DNA of 11,720 nucleotides. Source: Candidatus Thorarchaeota archaeon. GTDB lineage: Archaea; Asgardarchaeota; Thorarchaeia; Thorarchaeales; Thorarchaeaceae. The stretch spans positions 1-11,720 of the forward strand of contig JAEOSL010000110.1 in assembly GCA_016840385.1 (NCBI GenBank). Direction: 5' to 3'. This document shows positions 1 through 6,432 of this stretch, in pieces (within the stretch, counting starts at the first letter, position 1; each line of letters opens with the position of its first letter). A program made the position numbers and the translations under genes. Under the pieces are notes generated by a model, which was given only the letters and a program-made list of their open reading frames with translations, did not search any database and was not told where the DNA came from.

Positions 1-830
1 GCTTCAATTTCTTCCACTCCTTTCTTGTACGTTCCTGATGTGGGGAAGATGTCTATGATATCTGAAATACTTCCATCATAACACGCCAGTTCAGGTAATC
101 CTAGGTCGCTCAGGATTGCTTTCTGTGCGGAGTAGTCTTGCTTTGGAGAAATCAATGGCCAAGCAGCTTCCAGATGTGTCCGAACAGAAGCCCAACCATG
201 TTTCTTGACATGGCCCGAATAGGATTCAGCCTGCAATTTGATGATTTTGACTTCGGGACACCCTTGTAACCATTCAGGCCTTGTGGTCTTGAAGGACATA
301 GCATAGAGAACATCATTCAGATTAGGAGGATTTTCGCTGAAATCAGCTTTGAAAACAGGAACGGGTGCACGTGAATTCATATTATCAATGATGACCTTCT
401 GAATACGTTTTAGGTGATTTAGGGGAGCAATGTTGATTGTATCCAGTTTATTTCTATGCAGGTAAATATAGCGTAATGATTTACAATTAACAAGTGGTGT
501 TAAACTGACATCTTCAATTCGATTATTGGACATATCCAGTGTTTCAAGCTTCGCACAGTTCTTCAACGGAGAGAGGTCGATACTCTCTATCGCATTTTCA
601 CTGAGGTCAAGATACTTCAGTGTCGAACATCCTTCAAGAGGAGTTAGATCAACTTGGCTTAGGTAATTGCATGATATGTCAAGTCGTACAAGATTCTTGA
701 TTTTCGTCACCCAATGCAAATCAGATGATACAAAGCCAGTGAAAGATGTAGATTCAGAAGGACCATAGAGAAACCTTTGGTCATCCGGATTTGTGGTATC
801 AGTATACCTTGCTACAATACATCGTGTCAT
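1..830 (-). CDS. Leucine-rich repeat protein, partial (C-terminus beyond left edge)
   Basis: The minus-strand frame is open from an ATG at 830 to the window edge, about 276 residues with no stop, so the C-terminus is missing. Four tandem 24-residue leucine-rich repeats lie at about residues 47-142. Each follows the pattern L..LDLS.N.I..IDLtPL..C.. (for example LKYLDLSENAIESIDLSPL). They are preceded by a short N-terminal segment starting MTRCIVARYT and followed by a non-repeat region with several Trp residues (about 185-275). There is no signal peptide or membrane helix, so it is probably cytosolic. LRR solenoids bind proteins; the partner is unknown. The start is constrained by an in-frame TAA only four codons upstream (843-845). 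No Shine-Dalgarno motif precedes it, which leaves the start less certain than the frame. Repeats with this P-L-x-x-C ending are, to my knowledge, common in Asgard archaea; that is recall, not a search. Confidence 0.85.
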   Translation of the reverse strand, partial: MTRCIVARYTDTTNPDDQRFLYGPSESTSFTGFVSSDLHWVTKIKNLVRLDISCNYLSQVDLTPLEGCSTLKYLDLSENAIESIDLSPLKNCAKLETLDMSNNRIEDVSLTPLVNCKSLRYIYLHRNKLDTINIAPLNHLKRIQKVIIDNMNSRAPVPVFKADFSENPPNLNDVLYAMSFKTTRPEWLQGCPEVKIIKLQAESYSGHVKKHGWASVRTHLEAAWPLISPKQDYSAQKAILSDLGLPELACYDGSISDIIDIFPTSGTYKKGVEEIE

Positions 831-842
831 AGTCGTATGCCG

Positions 843-861
843 TTACCCGAAACTTACCCGA
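843..861. repeat. Tandem direct repeat TTACCCGA, 11-nt period
   Basis: TTACCCGA occurs at 843-850 and again at 854-861, one helical turn apart (11 nt). The pair ends 13 nt before the LRR start codon on the minus strand. The spacing puts both copies on the same face of the DNA, as in a two-subunit regulator site, but a chance origin cannot be excluded. The first copy also contains the in-frame TAA stop that limits the LRR start. Confidence 0.35.
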
Positions 862-917
862 TCTTGAACATGTAGCCCATGATCGATGTCCGGTTCCTGA
901 TTCATTGAGGCGGCATC

Positions 918-936
918 GCAAATCCAAAAGATTTGC
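918..936. repeat. Perfect 7-bp inverted repeat (hairpin)
   Basis: GCAAATC (918-924) and GATTTGC (930-936) are perfect complements around a 5-nt CAAAA loop. In the minus-strand transcript this would be a short stem-loop about 90 nt upstream of the LRR start. No U-tract follows on either strand, so it does not look like a terminator. Confidence 0.45.
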
Positions 937-1060
937 AAAGTCTTACTACCTCTCCAACAGGCGTTTAGTGTCTCCGTGCAACTCGCGGCGACTGCAGAAT
1001 CAGTTCCTGGACTTGGCTCTCTTCTTGGGCTGACACTACAGTTACTTGTTCCCTGTCTTG

Positions 1061-1074
1061 GTATTTAAGCCCCT
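1061..1074 (-). promoter_or_regulatory. BRE/TATA-like promoter element, minus strand
   Basis: Read on the minus strand this is GGGGCTTAAATAC, a purine-rich run followed by a TATA-like core close to the archaeal TTTAWATA consensus. Transcription would be expected to begin roughly 25 nt downstream, near 1035-1040. That is about 205 nt ahead of the LRR start codon, so the product is either a long leader or a separate RNA. The call rests on motif resemblance only. Confidence 0.4.
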
Positions 1075-1275
1075 GTAGAAAGGATGGTATTTGACCCATC
1101 ATTCATCTAAGAGAGGAAGAAATCTATCCAAAATCAATGCAGCTGTTTTCAACCACGATACAACTCCTTGTGATTTTGTACCTCTGGAATGTATTAAAGG
1201 GACACGGAAAATAACTTGGAACACGTGTTCTAATAATTAGAAATCCAATGCGGTATTATTTTGTTTGAGCCAATA

Positions 1276-2076
1276 TCATTCGGGGGCAGTATCTGTCTTG
1301 ACGATGGTTAAATCGAACTCATGCTTGATTCCGATTTTCTCTGCAATCTTCAAGATAAACCTACGTCGACTCCCATAGGTGGCATCAAAGAGTATTATTG
1401 CAGGGAGTACCCAAAACATGACGATAATGGGTAAGATGAACAGAAAGATGACAGCGGAGTAGTGTACTTGGCTACCGTATTCATTGAGAAAATCAAAGGT
1501 AAATTGATACAATGAAAGAATGACACTTATTCCAGCATAACCTTTCAAGAAGGACAAATACCACTTGCCAACACCTTGAAGATCAATCGAGGCGGATACA
1601 TTCCCTACGTCTCCCTTATTCAGTGCAACAATTCCAGAATCATAGATTATCCAAGCAGCTGAAAAGAGTGCAAAAGCAGGAACTTGTAAAATGGCACCCA
1701 AGTTGAAGAATAGGAACATGATGCCACTCCATTGAAGATAGTAATCTTGAAACAGTGGTAAAGTCATGATGGCAGGATTAAATATCAAACTCAATGTGAA
1801 ATTGGTCGCCATCAATGCTGGAAAGAATCCCATAAACGTGCTTTTGAATTTCTCTGGAGGTTCTTCCTCGTGTATAGCAAATATGTGATGTTTCCCAATG
1901 ACCTTCTTATAGCCCCAGAGGAAGAGTGGTGCTAGAACAAATCCGATCAATGTTCCAAGTATTGCATATACAGAAAAAGAAAAAACTACCCAACCTGCGT
2001 TGCTAGTGATACCAAATAATATTGACAATGGCATAATCGCTAGTATGGCAATGAGAAGTGGTCTTGTGTATTTCAA
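1276..2076 (-). CDS. Hypothetical six-helix integral membrane protein
   Basis: A 266-residue protein that I do not recognise. Hydrophobic segments at about residues 7-24, 28-55, 81-106, 115-146, 172-195 and 206-232 suggest around six membrane helices, with a charged loop (about 56-80, rich in His, Glu and Lys) and a soluble, basic C-terminal tail (about 233-266). No transporter or enzyme motif is visible. The start codon is TTG (2074-2076). It is supported by a GAGGG Shine-Dalgarno (2083-2087) 6 nt upstream, while the next Met is at residue 15, inside the first hydrophobic segment. It lies 98 nt downstream of the M3 peptidase on the same strand but has its own TATA-like element, so co-transcription is uncertain. 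Confidence 0.8.
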   Translation of the reverse strand: MKYTRPLLIAILAIMPLSILFGITSNAGWVVFSFSVYAILGTLIGFVLAPLFLWGYKKVIGKHHIFAIHEEEPPEKFKSTFMGFFPALMATNFTLSLIFNPAIMTLPLFQDYYLQWSGIMFLFFNLGAILQVPAFALFSAAWIIYDSGIVALNKGDVGNVSASIDLQGVGKWYLSFLKGYAGISVILSLYQFTFDFLNEYGSQVHYSAVIFLFILPIIVMFWVLPAIILFDATYGSRRRFILKIAEKIGIKHEFDLTIVKTDTAPE

Positions 2077-2130
2077 TTTAATCCCTCAAAGAATTTCAGC
2101 GAGTCTGTTGTTACCGAAATATCCATGCTG

Positions 2131-2142
2131 TACCTTATATTT
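2131..2142 (-). promoter_or_regulatory. TATA-like element for the membrane protein gene
   Basis: The minus strand reads AAATATAAGGTA, a fair archaeal TATA box. It is about 55-65 nt upstream of the TTG start, predicting initiation near 2107 and a leader of about 30 nt that would include the GAGGG ribosome-binding site. Confidence 0.45.
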
Positions 2143-2174
2143 GTGATGAATTATAATACAACAGCACAGTTCTC

Positions 2175-3956
2175 CTATAAGAGAGCCTGCAGCTCTTCAA
2201 GGAACCTATTGGCTTGTTTCGCCCCAAGTTCCCAGAATGCAGGGTCGTTAATATCGAAACCAAATTCCAGAAGACTGTCTCTTACGCTCTTTGTGCCACC
2301 TCTACTTAGTAGGTTTCTGAACCTACTCTTGAATGCATCACCTTCTTCTTTGTAAACCTCATAGAGGGCGAACACTAGCATTTGAGCAAAGGAGTATGAG
2401 TAGTTGTAGAATCTGTAGTTTGGCATGAAATGATGAGGAATGCGAGCCCATTCGAATTCCATGTAATCATTCCACTCAACACGATCTGCAAAGATACGCT
2501 TCTTGGCAGCATTCCATAGATTACTTGCAGTTTCAGCATCGATTAATTTTCCTTCTGCAATCGCAGTGTAAACGCTCTTCTCGAATAGTGCACGGAGTCC
2601 GACATAATAGACTACGTAGGTGTAATTACTCAATACTTGAGTAAGAATCTCTATTTTCTGTTCTTTGGATTCAGACATCGAGAGGATTTTATCTGTGAGT
2701 AGAAGTTCTCCGAAGATAGAGCCCATCTCAGCAAGACATGCTGATGAGCTCCAATTTAATGGAGCTTGCGCATGATAGGTAACATGTCCTTGAACAGCAT
2801 GCCCTAATTCGTGTGCAAGGGTATAGAGGTCATTCATTGTTTCGTTATACGAAGTGAAGACAAAGGAGCTCTTTACTTTACCATGTCGAGCGCAGAAGGC
2901 CCCAGAGGTTTTTCCTGTACGATTAGCAGAGTCAATTCGCTCATTGACAAACATATTTTCAACTACGGTTCCAAATTCGGGATCATAAGACCCAAATGCA
3001 TCAACCACTATTGTCCTTGCGTCTTCCCAACTAAAATGCCAAACTGGATTATCAGAAGATGGAGCCATGACGTCATGTCCTTCGATCGTTTCGATACCCA
3101 TTATCTTCGATTTAAATGTCAAAAATTCCCTAAATTTGTCTGAGGTGTTTTCGATTGCAGACAGTAGGGCGTTGATTGCTTCTTCATCTACATCCTGATC
3201 AAGTAAACTTTGAGTCATTGGAGAAGGGTGACCTCTAAGTTTAGACATTGCCAGATGGTCCGCACAAATAGACCTGAGTGCAAGCGCATGAAGCAACTTG
3301 TCGTCGGAGTAACTTTTGTAGAGGGTTTCTGTTGCCATACGTCGAATATCACGATCTGGATTCATCCGTAATGCGCTTAGCTGGTTATATGTAAGAGTCT
3401 TCATCTCACCGTCCATCTCAACCTCAAAGGTCTTCTCAGAAACCCATGATGAACGGAGTTGAGAGAACAATCGAATCCCGTTCAAATCTTTCTGGATGAT
3501 GGCTTTCTCTTCACCCTCAGAAAGATGATACTTTGAAGCGTTATGAAGTCGTTCAAGATAATGCTTGAACTCAGAGAGCACAGGCTCCTGAATCATCTCT
3601 GGTTTCTCAGAGAGGAGTTTACCAAGATTAAGATCAATGGATTTCAATGTCTGTCCAATCTTACTCATAGTTTGGCGAGACCACCCATTGATTTGACCGG
3701 ATTCTTTGTTTGTTGTATCAGCACTAAATCGTAACTTACCATAATTTATGGCATCATTAGATTCAACATTAAAATTCTGACGTGAAACAAGCATCTCTTT
3801 GATGTCTGTTGCGGACATTGATGAAATCCGATTACTATATTGATCTCTAAAAGCTTCAGCCTTAGTGATCATTGAGTCCAACAATTCTTTTACCTTATCA
3901 GCTGGAGCTCCATCAACCAGTGCTGACAAGTCCCAAGATCTCTCTGATTGTGTCAT
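2175..3956 (-). CDS. pepF: Oligoendopeptidase F-type metallopeptidase (family M3)
   Basis: A zinc-dependent cytosolic peptidase that cleaves short peptides; 593 residues, the usual length for bacterial and archaeal M3B enzymes. The zinc-binding and catalytic motif HELGH is at residues 382-386, and the third ligand is most likely the Glu of the LAEMGS segment (about residue 410). The N-terminus carries the SWDLS motif typical of PepF. Near the C-terminus, HHFMPNYRFYNYSYSFAQ (about 508-525) matches the Tyr-rich substrate-binding segment of the family. There is no signal peptide. The ATG at 3954-3956 (protein MTQSERSWDLS) is chosen over an in-frame TTG four codons upstream, because ATG is the stronger codon and sits well relative to a TATA-like element at 3990-3998. 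The Shine-Dalgarno is weak. It likely works with the downstream dipeptidase in peptide catabolism, although that gene is in a separate transcription unit. Confidence 0.93.
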   Translation of the reverse strand: MTQSERSWDLSALVDGAPADKVKELLDSMITKAEAFRDQYSNRISSMSATDIKEMLVSRQNFNVESNDAINYGKLRFSADTTNKESGQINGWSRQTMSKIGQTLKSIDLNLGKLLSEKPEMIQEPVLSEFKHYLERLHNASKYHLSEGEEKAIIQKDLNGIRLFSQLRSSWVSEKTFEVEMDGEMKTLTYNQLSALRMNPDRDIRRMATETLYKSYSDDKLLHALALRSICADHLAMSKLRGHPSPMTQSLLDQDVDEEAINALLSAIENTSDKFREFLTFKSKIMGIETIEGHDVMAPSSDNPVWHFSWEDARTIVVDAFGSYDPEFGTVVENMFVNERIDSANRTGKTSGAFCARHGKVKSSFVFTSYNETMNDLYTLAHELGHAVQGHVTYHAQAPLNWSSSACLAEMGSIFGELLLTDKILSMSESKEQKIEILTQVLSNYTYVVYYVGLRALFEKSVYTAIAEGKLIDAETASNLWNAAKKRIFADRVEWNDYMEFEWARIPHHFMPNYRFYNYSYSFAQMLVFALYEVYKEEGDAFKSRFRNLLSRGGTKSVRDSLLEFGFDINDPAFWELGAKQANRFLEELQALL

Positions 3957-3989
3957 CGTAATACCCAATTTGACTCATGAAAATCCCCC

Positions 3990-3998
3990 ATAAAAGAA
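3990..3998 (-). promoter_or_regulatory. TATA-like element for the M3 peptidase gene
   Basis: The minus strand reads TCTTTTATG, about 35-42 nt upstream of the ATG at 3956. This would give a very short leader (about 10 nt), in keeping with the absence of a strong Shine-Dalgarno. The PHP gene diverges from the same 104-nt region. On the plus strand GTTAAATT (about 4031-4038) could serve as its TATA box for a near-leaderless message. Confidence 0.35.
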
Positions 3999-4060
3999 CT
4001 AGTCTTTGAACGTATGAGCGAAGAGGTTGAGTTAAATTGGCAATGGTTTCGTGAAAACTC

Positions 4061-4738
4061 ATGTTCACCACCCGGTATGATCTTCACATCCATTCTTCTT
4101 ATTCGGATGGTAGTGATGATATAATCGATATCGTTCGTAGAGCGAACATGATGCATTTTGAAACGATTGCTATCACAGATCATTTCTGGCCATCAAGGGG
4201 TTCTCAAAGAGGAGGAAAGAACATCATTGAGAACCGCCGCCTCGATATCGAAACTGCAAGAATTGATTATCCGAAAGTAATGATTCTTGACGGAGTAGAA
4301 GTAGATATTCAATCCAATGGAAGTCTTGCACCAGTTGCTGGGGGACTTGAACAATTCGAAATCTTAATTGGATCCTTTCATTGGATGTCAGATTCAAGAA
4401 CCTGGGCATCAGCACTCATCAAAGCACTTGAGAAACCAAAGTTCCAGATATTGGGTCACTGGGATGGATACCTATCGTCGTATCAGGAAGAGGACGGTCG
4501 CACAGTTGCAGAAGCTCTAGCAGGCACAGGGATTGCAATCGAACTAAGTGGAAGGTACCCGTCAGAACAAACAGGATTTTTGGAGATGGCTAGAGACTGT
4601 GGATGTATCTTCGCTCTTTGCAGTGATTCTCATTCGGTTGAAACCGTAGGTCAACTAGACTACCAACGTAAATTAGCATCAGATTTCGATCTTGAGCTTG
4701 CTGAACCTAGTGCTTTGCTTGCCCTAAAATCACCATAA
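4061..4738 (+). CDS. PHP-domain metal-dependent phosphoesterase
   Basis: A 225-residue single-domain protein of the PHP superfamily (histidinol-phosphatase/YcdX/polymerase X type), which hydrolyses phosphoesters with a tri-metal site. Visible motifs: DLHIHSSYSDG (residues 7-17; metal ligands His9 and His11, with Asp16), AITDH (37-41, His41), GVEVDI (Glu80), SFHW (His107), LGHWDG (His133), IELS (Glu161) and the closing CSDSH (Asp189, His191). All expected ligand positions appear present, so it should be active. The substrate is unknown: histidinol phosphate, nucleotides and small phosphoesters are all possible. No histidine-biosynthesis gene is nearby. The ATG is preceded in frame by a TGA (4052-4054), so no longer start exists, and motif I begins at the usual distance from it. 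Confidence 0.88.
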   Translation: MFTTRYDLHIHSSYSDGSDDIIDIVRRANMMHFETIAITDHFWPSRGSQRGGKNIIENRRLDIETARIDYPKVMILDGVEVDIQSNGSLAPVAGGLEQFEILIGSFHWMSDSRTWASALIKALEKPKFQILGHWDGYLSSYQEEDGRTVAEALAGTGIAIELSGRYPSEQTGFLEMARDCGCIFALCSDSHSVETVGQLDYQRKLASDFDLELAEPSALLALKSP

Positions 4739-4761
4739 AGGAATAGTCGGAATCCTTTTTT
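4737..4761 (+). terminator. Probable terminator after the PHP gene: weak stem plus T6 run
   Basis: AAAGGA (4737-4742), overlapping the stop codon, pairs with TCCTTT (4753-4758) around a 10-nt loop, and a run of six T (4756-4761) follows. In archaea T-tracts alone are often enough for termination. It sits between the PHP and SCP2 genes and suggests that they are separate units. Confidence 0.45.
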
Positions 4762-4800
4762 CTCACCAAGTATAGAGAAACTCATTGGAGACAATTATAG

Positions 4801-5220
4801 ATGACAAAGAAACTACTTTTTCCTTCTGAAGAATGGATAGAGAAATACGTTGAGGTCCTCAACAACAATCCCAGGTACGAGGACGCAGCCAAAACTTGGG
4901 AGGGCGATTTTGTATTCCAGATTAATGCAGATGGTGAAACTATCAAGGAAGATGTCAGATTTTACATAGACCTCTGGCATGGAAAGTGCAGATCCGCAAA
5001 AATGGCCGGACCAGATGATACGGCTGAGTTCACCTATTCTGGATCCCTTAAGAATTGGAAATTACTCTTTGATGGTAAGATAGACCCAATTAAGGGAATC
5101 ATGGCTCGAAAATTCAAGTTAGATGGTGACATGGGTAAAGTGATGCGTTATACAAAGGCAGCACTGGAACTCGTAGCAACCACCAGAGAGATTCCTATCA
5201 AGTATTTAGACGAGGAATAG
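4801..5220 (+). CDS. SCP2 sterol-binding-fold protein (lipid or acyl-CoA carrier)
   Basis: A 139-residue protein that I assign to the SCP2 family, whose members bind fatty acyl chains, acyl-CoA or other lipids in a hydrophobic tunnel. The support is overall pattern: an N-terminal helix (about 8-31), the strand segments WEGDFVFQI (33-41) and VRFYIDLWHGKC (52-63), the FTYSGSLKNWKLLFDGKIDP segment (77-96), and the family-typical GDMGKVMRYTKAALELV C-terminal helix region (109-125). There is no signal peptide and there are no cysteine motifs. A GGAG (4787-4790) lies 10 nt before the ATG, slightly far. AGTATAGA (4769-4776) resembles a TATA box. The gene is 43 nt upstream of the flavoprotein gene on the same strand. 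A joint role in lipid or acyl metabolism is possible but unproven. Confidence 0.75.
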   Translation: MTKKLLFPSEEWIEKYVEVLNNNPRYEDAAKTWEGDFVFQINADGETIKEDVRFYIDLWHGKCRSAKMAGPDDTAEFTYSGSLKNWKLLFDGKIDPIKGIMARKFKLDGDMGKVMRYTKAALELVATTREIPIKYLDEE

Positions 5221-5263
5221 TCCGCACTGAGACTTAAATCGCAGCATGTAAATTGGAGTAGCT

Positions 5264-6355
5264 ATGGCTCGCATTCACACCGAACTCAGCGATATAGTAG
5301 GAATTGAACACCCCATATTTCAAGGAGGTATGGGACCCTACAAAACAGAATCACTGGCAATTGCAGTTTCAAATGCAGGAGCTCTCGGAGTGATTAGCAC
5401 CATTGGTATGGCTGCAACTTTGCTTCCAGACGCAGCACCAGTTGATGCTCTTCGTTTATTCGGCACAGACCCACCTCCTGTAATTCTGCGGAAATCAATA
5501 GAAGCAGTCACAAAGAATACAAAATCTTCGGATGGTGTGTTTGGAGTCAATATTCCAGTGGCGTCAGAGTTCATTCTTGCATCTGAGATGTTTTTCAAAG
5601 AAACTGTAGAAGCATGTGAGTCAGATTCTGATACCGAGCGGTCTCTAAGAGTTGTTGTTACCTCGGCGGGTAATCCAAAACCTTGGGCAGTCGTTAAGAA
5701 ACACGGATTCGTTTGGGTACATGTTGTGCCTTCTGTATATCATGCAAAAAAGGCAGAAGCAGCAGGGGCAGATATCATCGTCGCATCTGGACATGAAGGT
5801 GGAGCTCATGTCAGTTGGGAGCCCGTCCATTCCATGGTACTGGTTCCAGCAGTAGCAAAAGCAGTCAATGTACCAGTAGTTGGCGCAGGTGGATTTTGTG
5901 ATGGAGCAGGACTTGCTGCAGCGCTATGCCTAGGAGCTGTAGGAGTACAGATGGGAACTCGATTGATTGCAACGAAGGAGAGCGATTTTGAACCAACTTG
6001 GAAACAAGCAATCATCGAGCGAGAAGAACGGAACACACTCGTCGGGAGAGGTCTCTTTGGTCCGATGAGATTCCTTAGAAATGAGAGAGCAGAAGATATA
6101 GTGAAACGAACATTGAAAGACATCCCCAACTTTTTCCTTGGTGAGCCTCTTGACTCGAACGAAGAAATTCTAGAACTTGAAAGAACTGGTTTCGATGACA
6201 TGATCAATGGCAAGTCTGATACTGCTCTGATGTTTGGTGGTGAGGTGGTAGGTAGGATAGATGATATTCCAACAACAGAAGACCTTATTCAAAGTGTAAT
6301 CAAAGAAGCATCAGAGATTCTGAAAACGGTGCCTGAAGATGCTTTGAACAGTTGA
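5264..6355 (+). CDS. Nitronate monooxygenase / FabK-type FMN flavoprotein
   Basis: A 363-residue TIM-barrel flavoprotein of the 2-nitropropane dioxygenase family, which includes nitronate monooxygenases and enoyl-ACP reductase II (FabK). Signatures: HPIFQGGMG (16-24), the His-bearing GHEGGAH (176-182, corresponding to GxEAGGH, with His182 in the catalytic position), the phosphate-binding GAGGFCDG (207-214) and GVQMGTR (227-233). It is longer than the roughly 310-330 residues usual for the family: the stretch from about 50 to 90, before GVFGVNIP, is extended. In the absence of a visible nitroalkane pathway, the natural reaction is open: detoxification of nitronates, an enoyl reduction, or another FMN reaction. 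The start is secure, with GGAG (5255-5258) 5 nt before the ATG. It may be co-transcribed with the SCP2 gene 43 nt upstream, although CTTAAATC (about 5233-5240) could be its own TATA box. Confidence 0.87.
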   Translation: MARIHTELSDIVGIEHPIFQGGMGPYKTESLAIAVSNAGALGVISTIGMAATLLPDAAPVDALRLFGTDPPPVILRKSIEAVTKNTKSSDGVFGVNIPVASEFILASEMFFKETVEACESDSDTERSLRVVVTSAGNPKPWAVVKKHGFVWVHVVPSVYHAKKAEAAGADIIVASGHEGGAHVSWEPVHSMVLVPAVAKAVNVPVVGAGGFCDGAGLAAALCLGAVGVQMGTRLIATKESDFEPTWKQAIIEREERNTLVGRGLFGPMRFLRNERAEDIVKRTLKDIPNFFLGEPLDSNEEILELERTGFDDMINGKSDTALMFGGEVVGRIDDIPTTEDLIQSVIKEASEILKTVPEDALNS

Positions 6356-6391
6356 ATCTCATCTGGCAGAGCAAATAAGAGGGAGATATAC

Positions 6392-6419
6392 AATCACTCA
6401 GCTATATCGACAAGTGATT
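6392..6419. promoter_or_regulatory. Inverted repeat AATCACT-N14-AGTGATT abutting the ADH ribosome-binding site
   Basis: AATCACT (6392-6398) and AGTGATT (6413-6419) are perfect 7-bp inverted copies separated by 14 nt. The right arm ends one base before the AGGAG Shine-Dalgarno (6420-6424) of the alcohol dehydrogenase. TATA-like sequences lie just left of the repeat (AGATATAC, 6384-6391) and in its centre (CTATATC). It could be an operator over the transcription start or a hairpin affecting ribosome access. Position and symmetry are seen; the function is inferred. Confidence 0.45.
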
Positions 6420-6432
6420 AGGAGTAATAGAT

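Larger units (their letters stand above)
831..1275. other. 445-nt gene-free region with promoter-like element, hairpin and direct repeat
   Basis: No convincing coding frame is seen on either strand. On the minus strand an open stretch of about 70 codons exists between a TAA inside the TATA-like element near 1065 and a stop near 848, but it has no good start and a composition unlike the neighbouring proteins. Contents: an archaeal BRE/TATA-like element (1061-1074, minus orientation), a perfect 7-bp hairpin (918-936) and a direct repeat of TTACCCGA (843-850 and 854-861) just upstream of the LRR start codon. I found no tRNA, SRP RNA or RNase P RNA signature by eye. It could be a long 5' leader of the LRR gene, a small non-coding RNA gene, or gene debris. 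Confidence 0.5.

Noticed and set aside
847..1062. Open minus-strand frame of about 70 codons upstream of the LRR gene
   Set aside because: It has no good start codon near a ribosome-binding site, no recognisable protein pattern and a different frame from the LRR gene. I treat it as non-coding.
831..1275. Possible tRNA, SRP RNA or RNase P RNA gene
   Set aside because: No T-loop, acceptor pairing or conserved core sequence of these RNAs could be found by eye on either strand.
2811..3143. 110-codon plus-strand frame within the M3 peptidase gene
   Set aside because: It is antisense to the region just before HELGH, with no motif and no start signal; a shadow frame.
3957..3968. TTG start four codons upstream for the M3 peptidase
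   Set aside because: The ATG at 3954-3956 is in frame, is the stronger codon and gives the family-like N-terminus; the TTG has no better ribosome-binding site.
5806..6213. 135-codon open frame on the minus strand inside the flavoprotein gene
   Set aside because: It is antisense to a clearly conserved coding region, its composition is Ser/Arg/Pro-rich with no domain, and it is explained as a shadow frame.
6252..6270. GTAGGATAGATGATATTCC, resembling the left half of the palindrome at 11057-11075
   Set aside because: It lies inside the flavoprotein coding region, lacks the right-hand TCCTAC arm and has no dyad symmetry, so it is likely chance.
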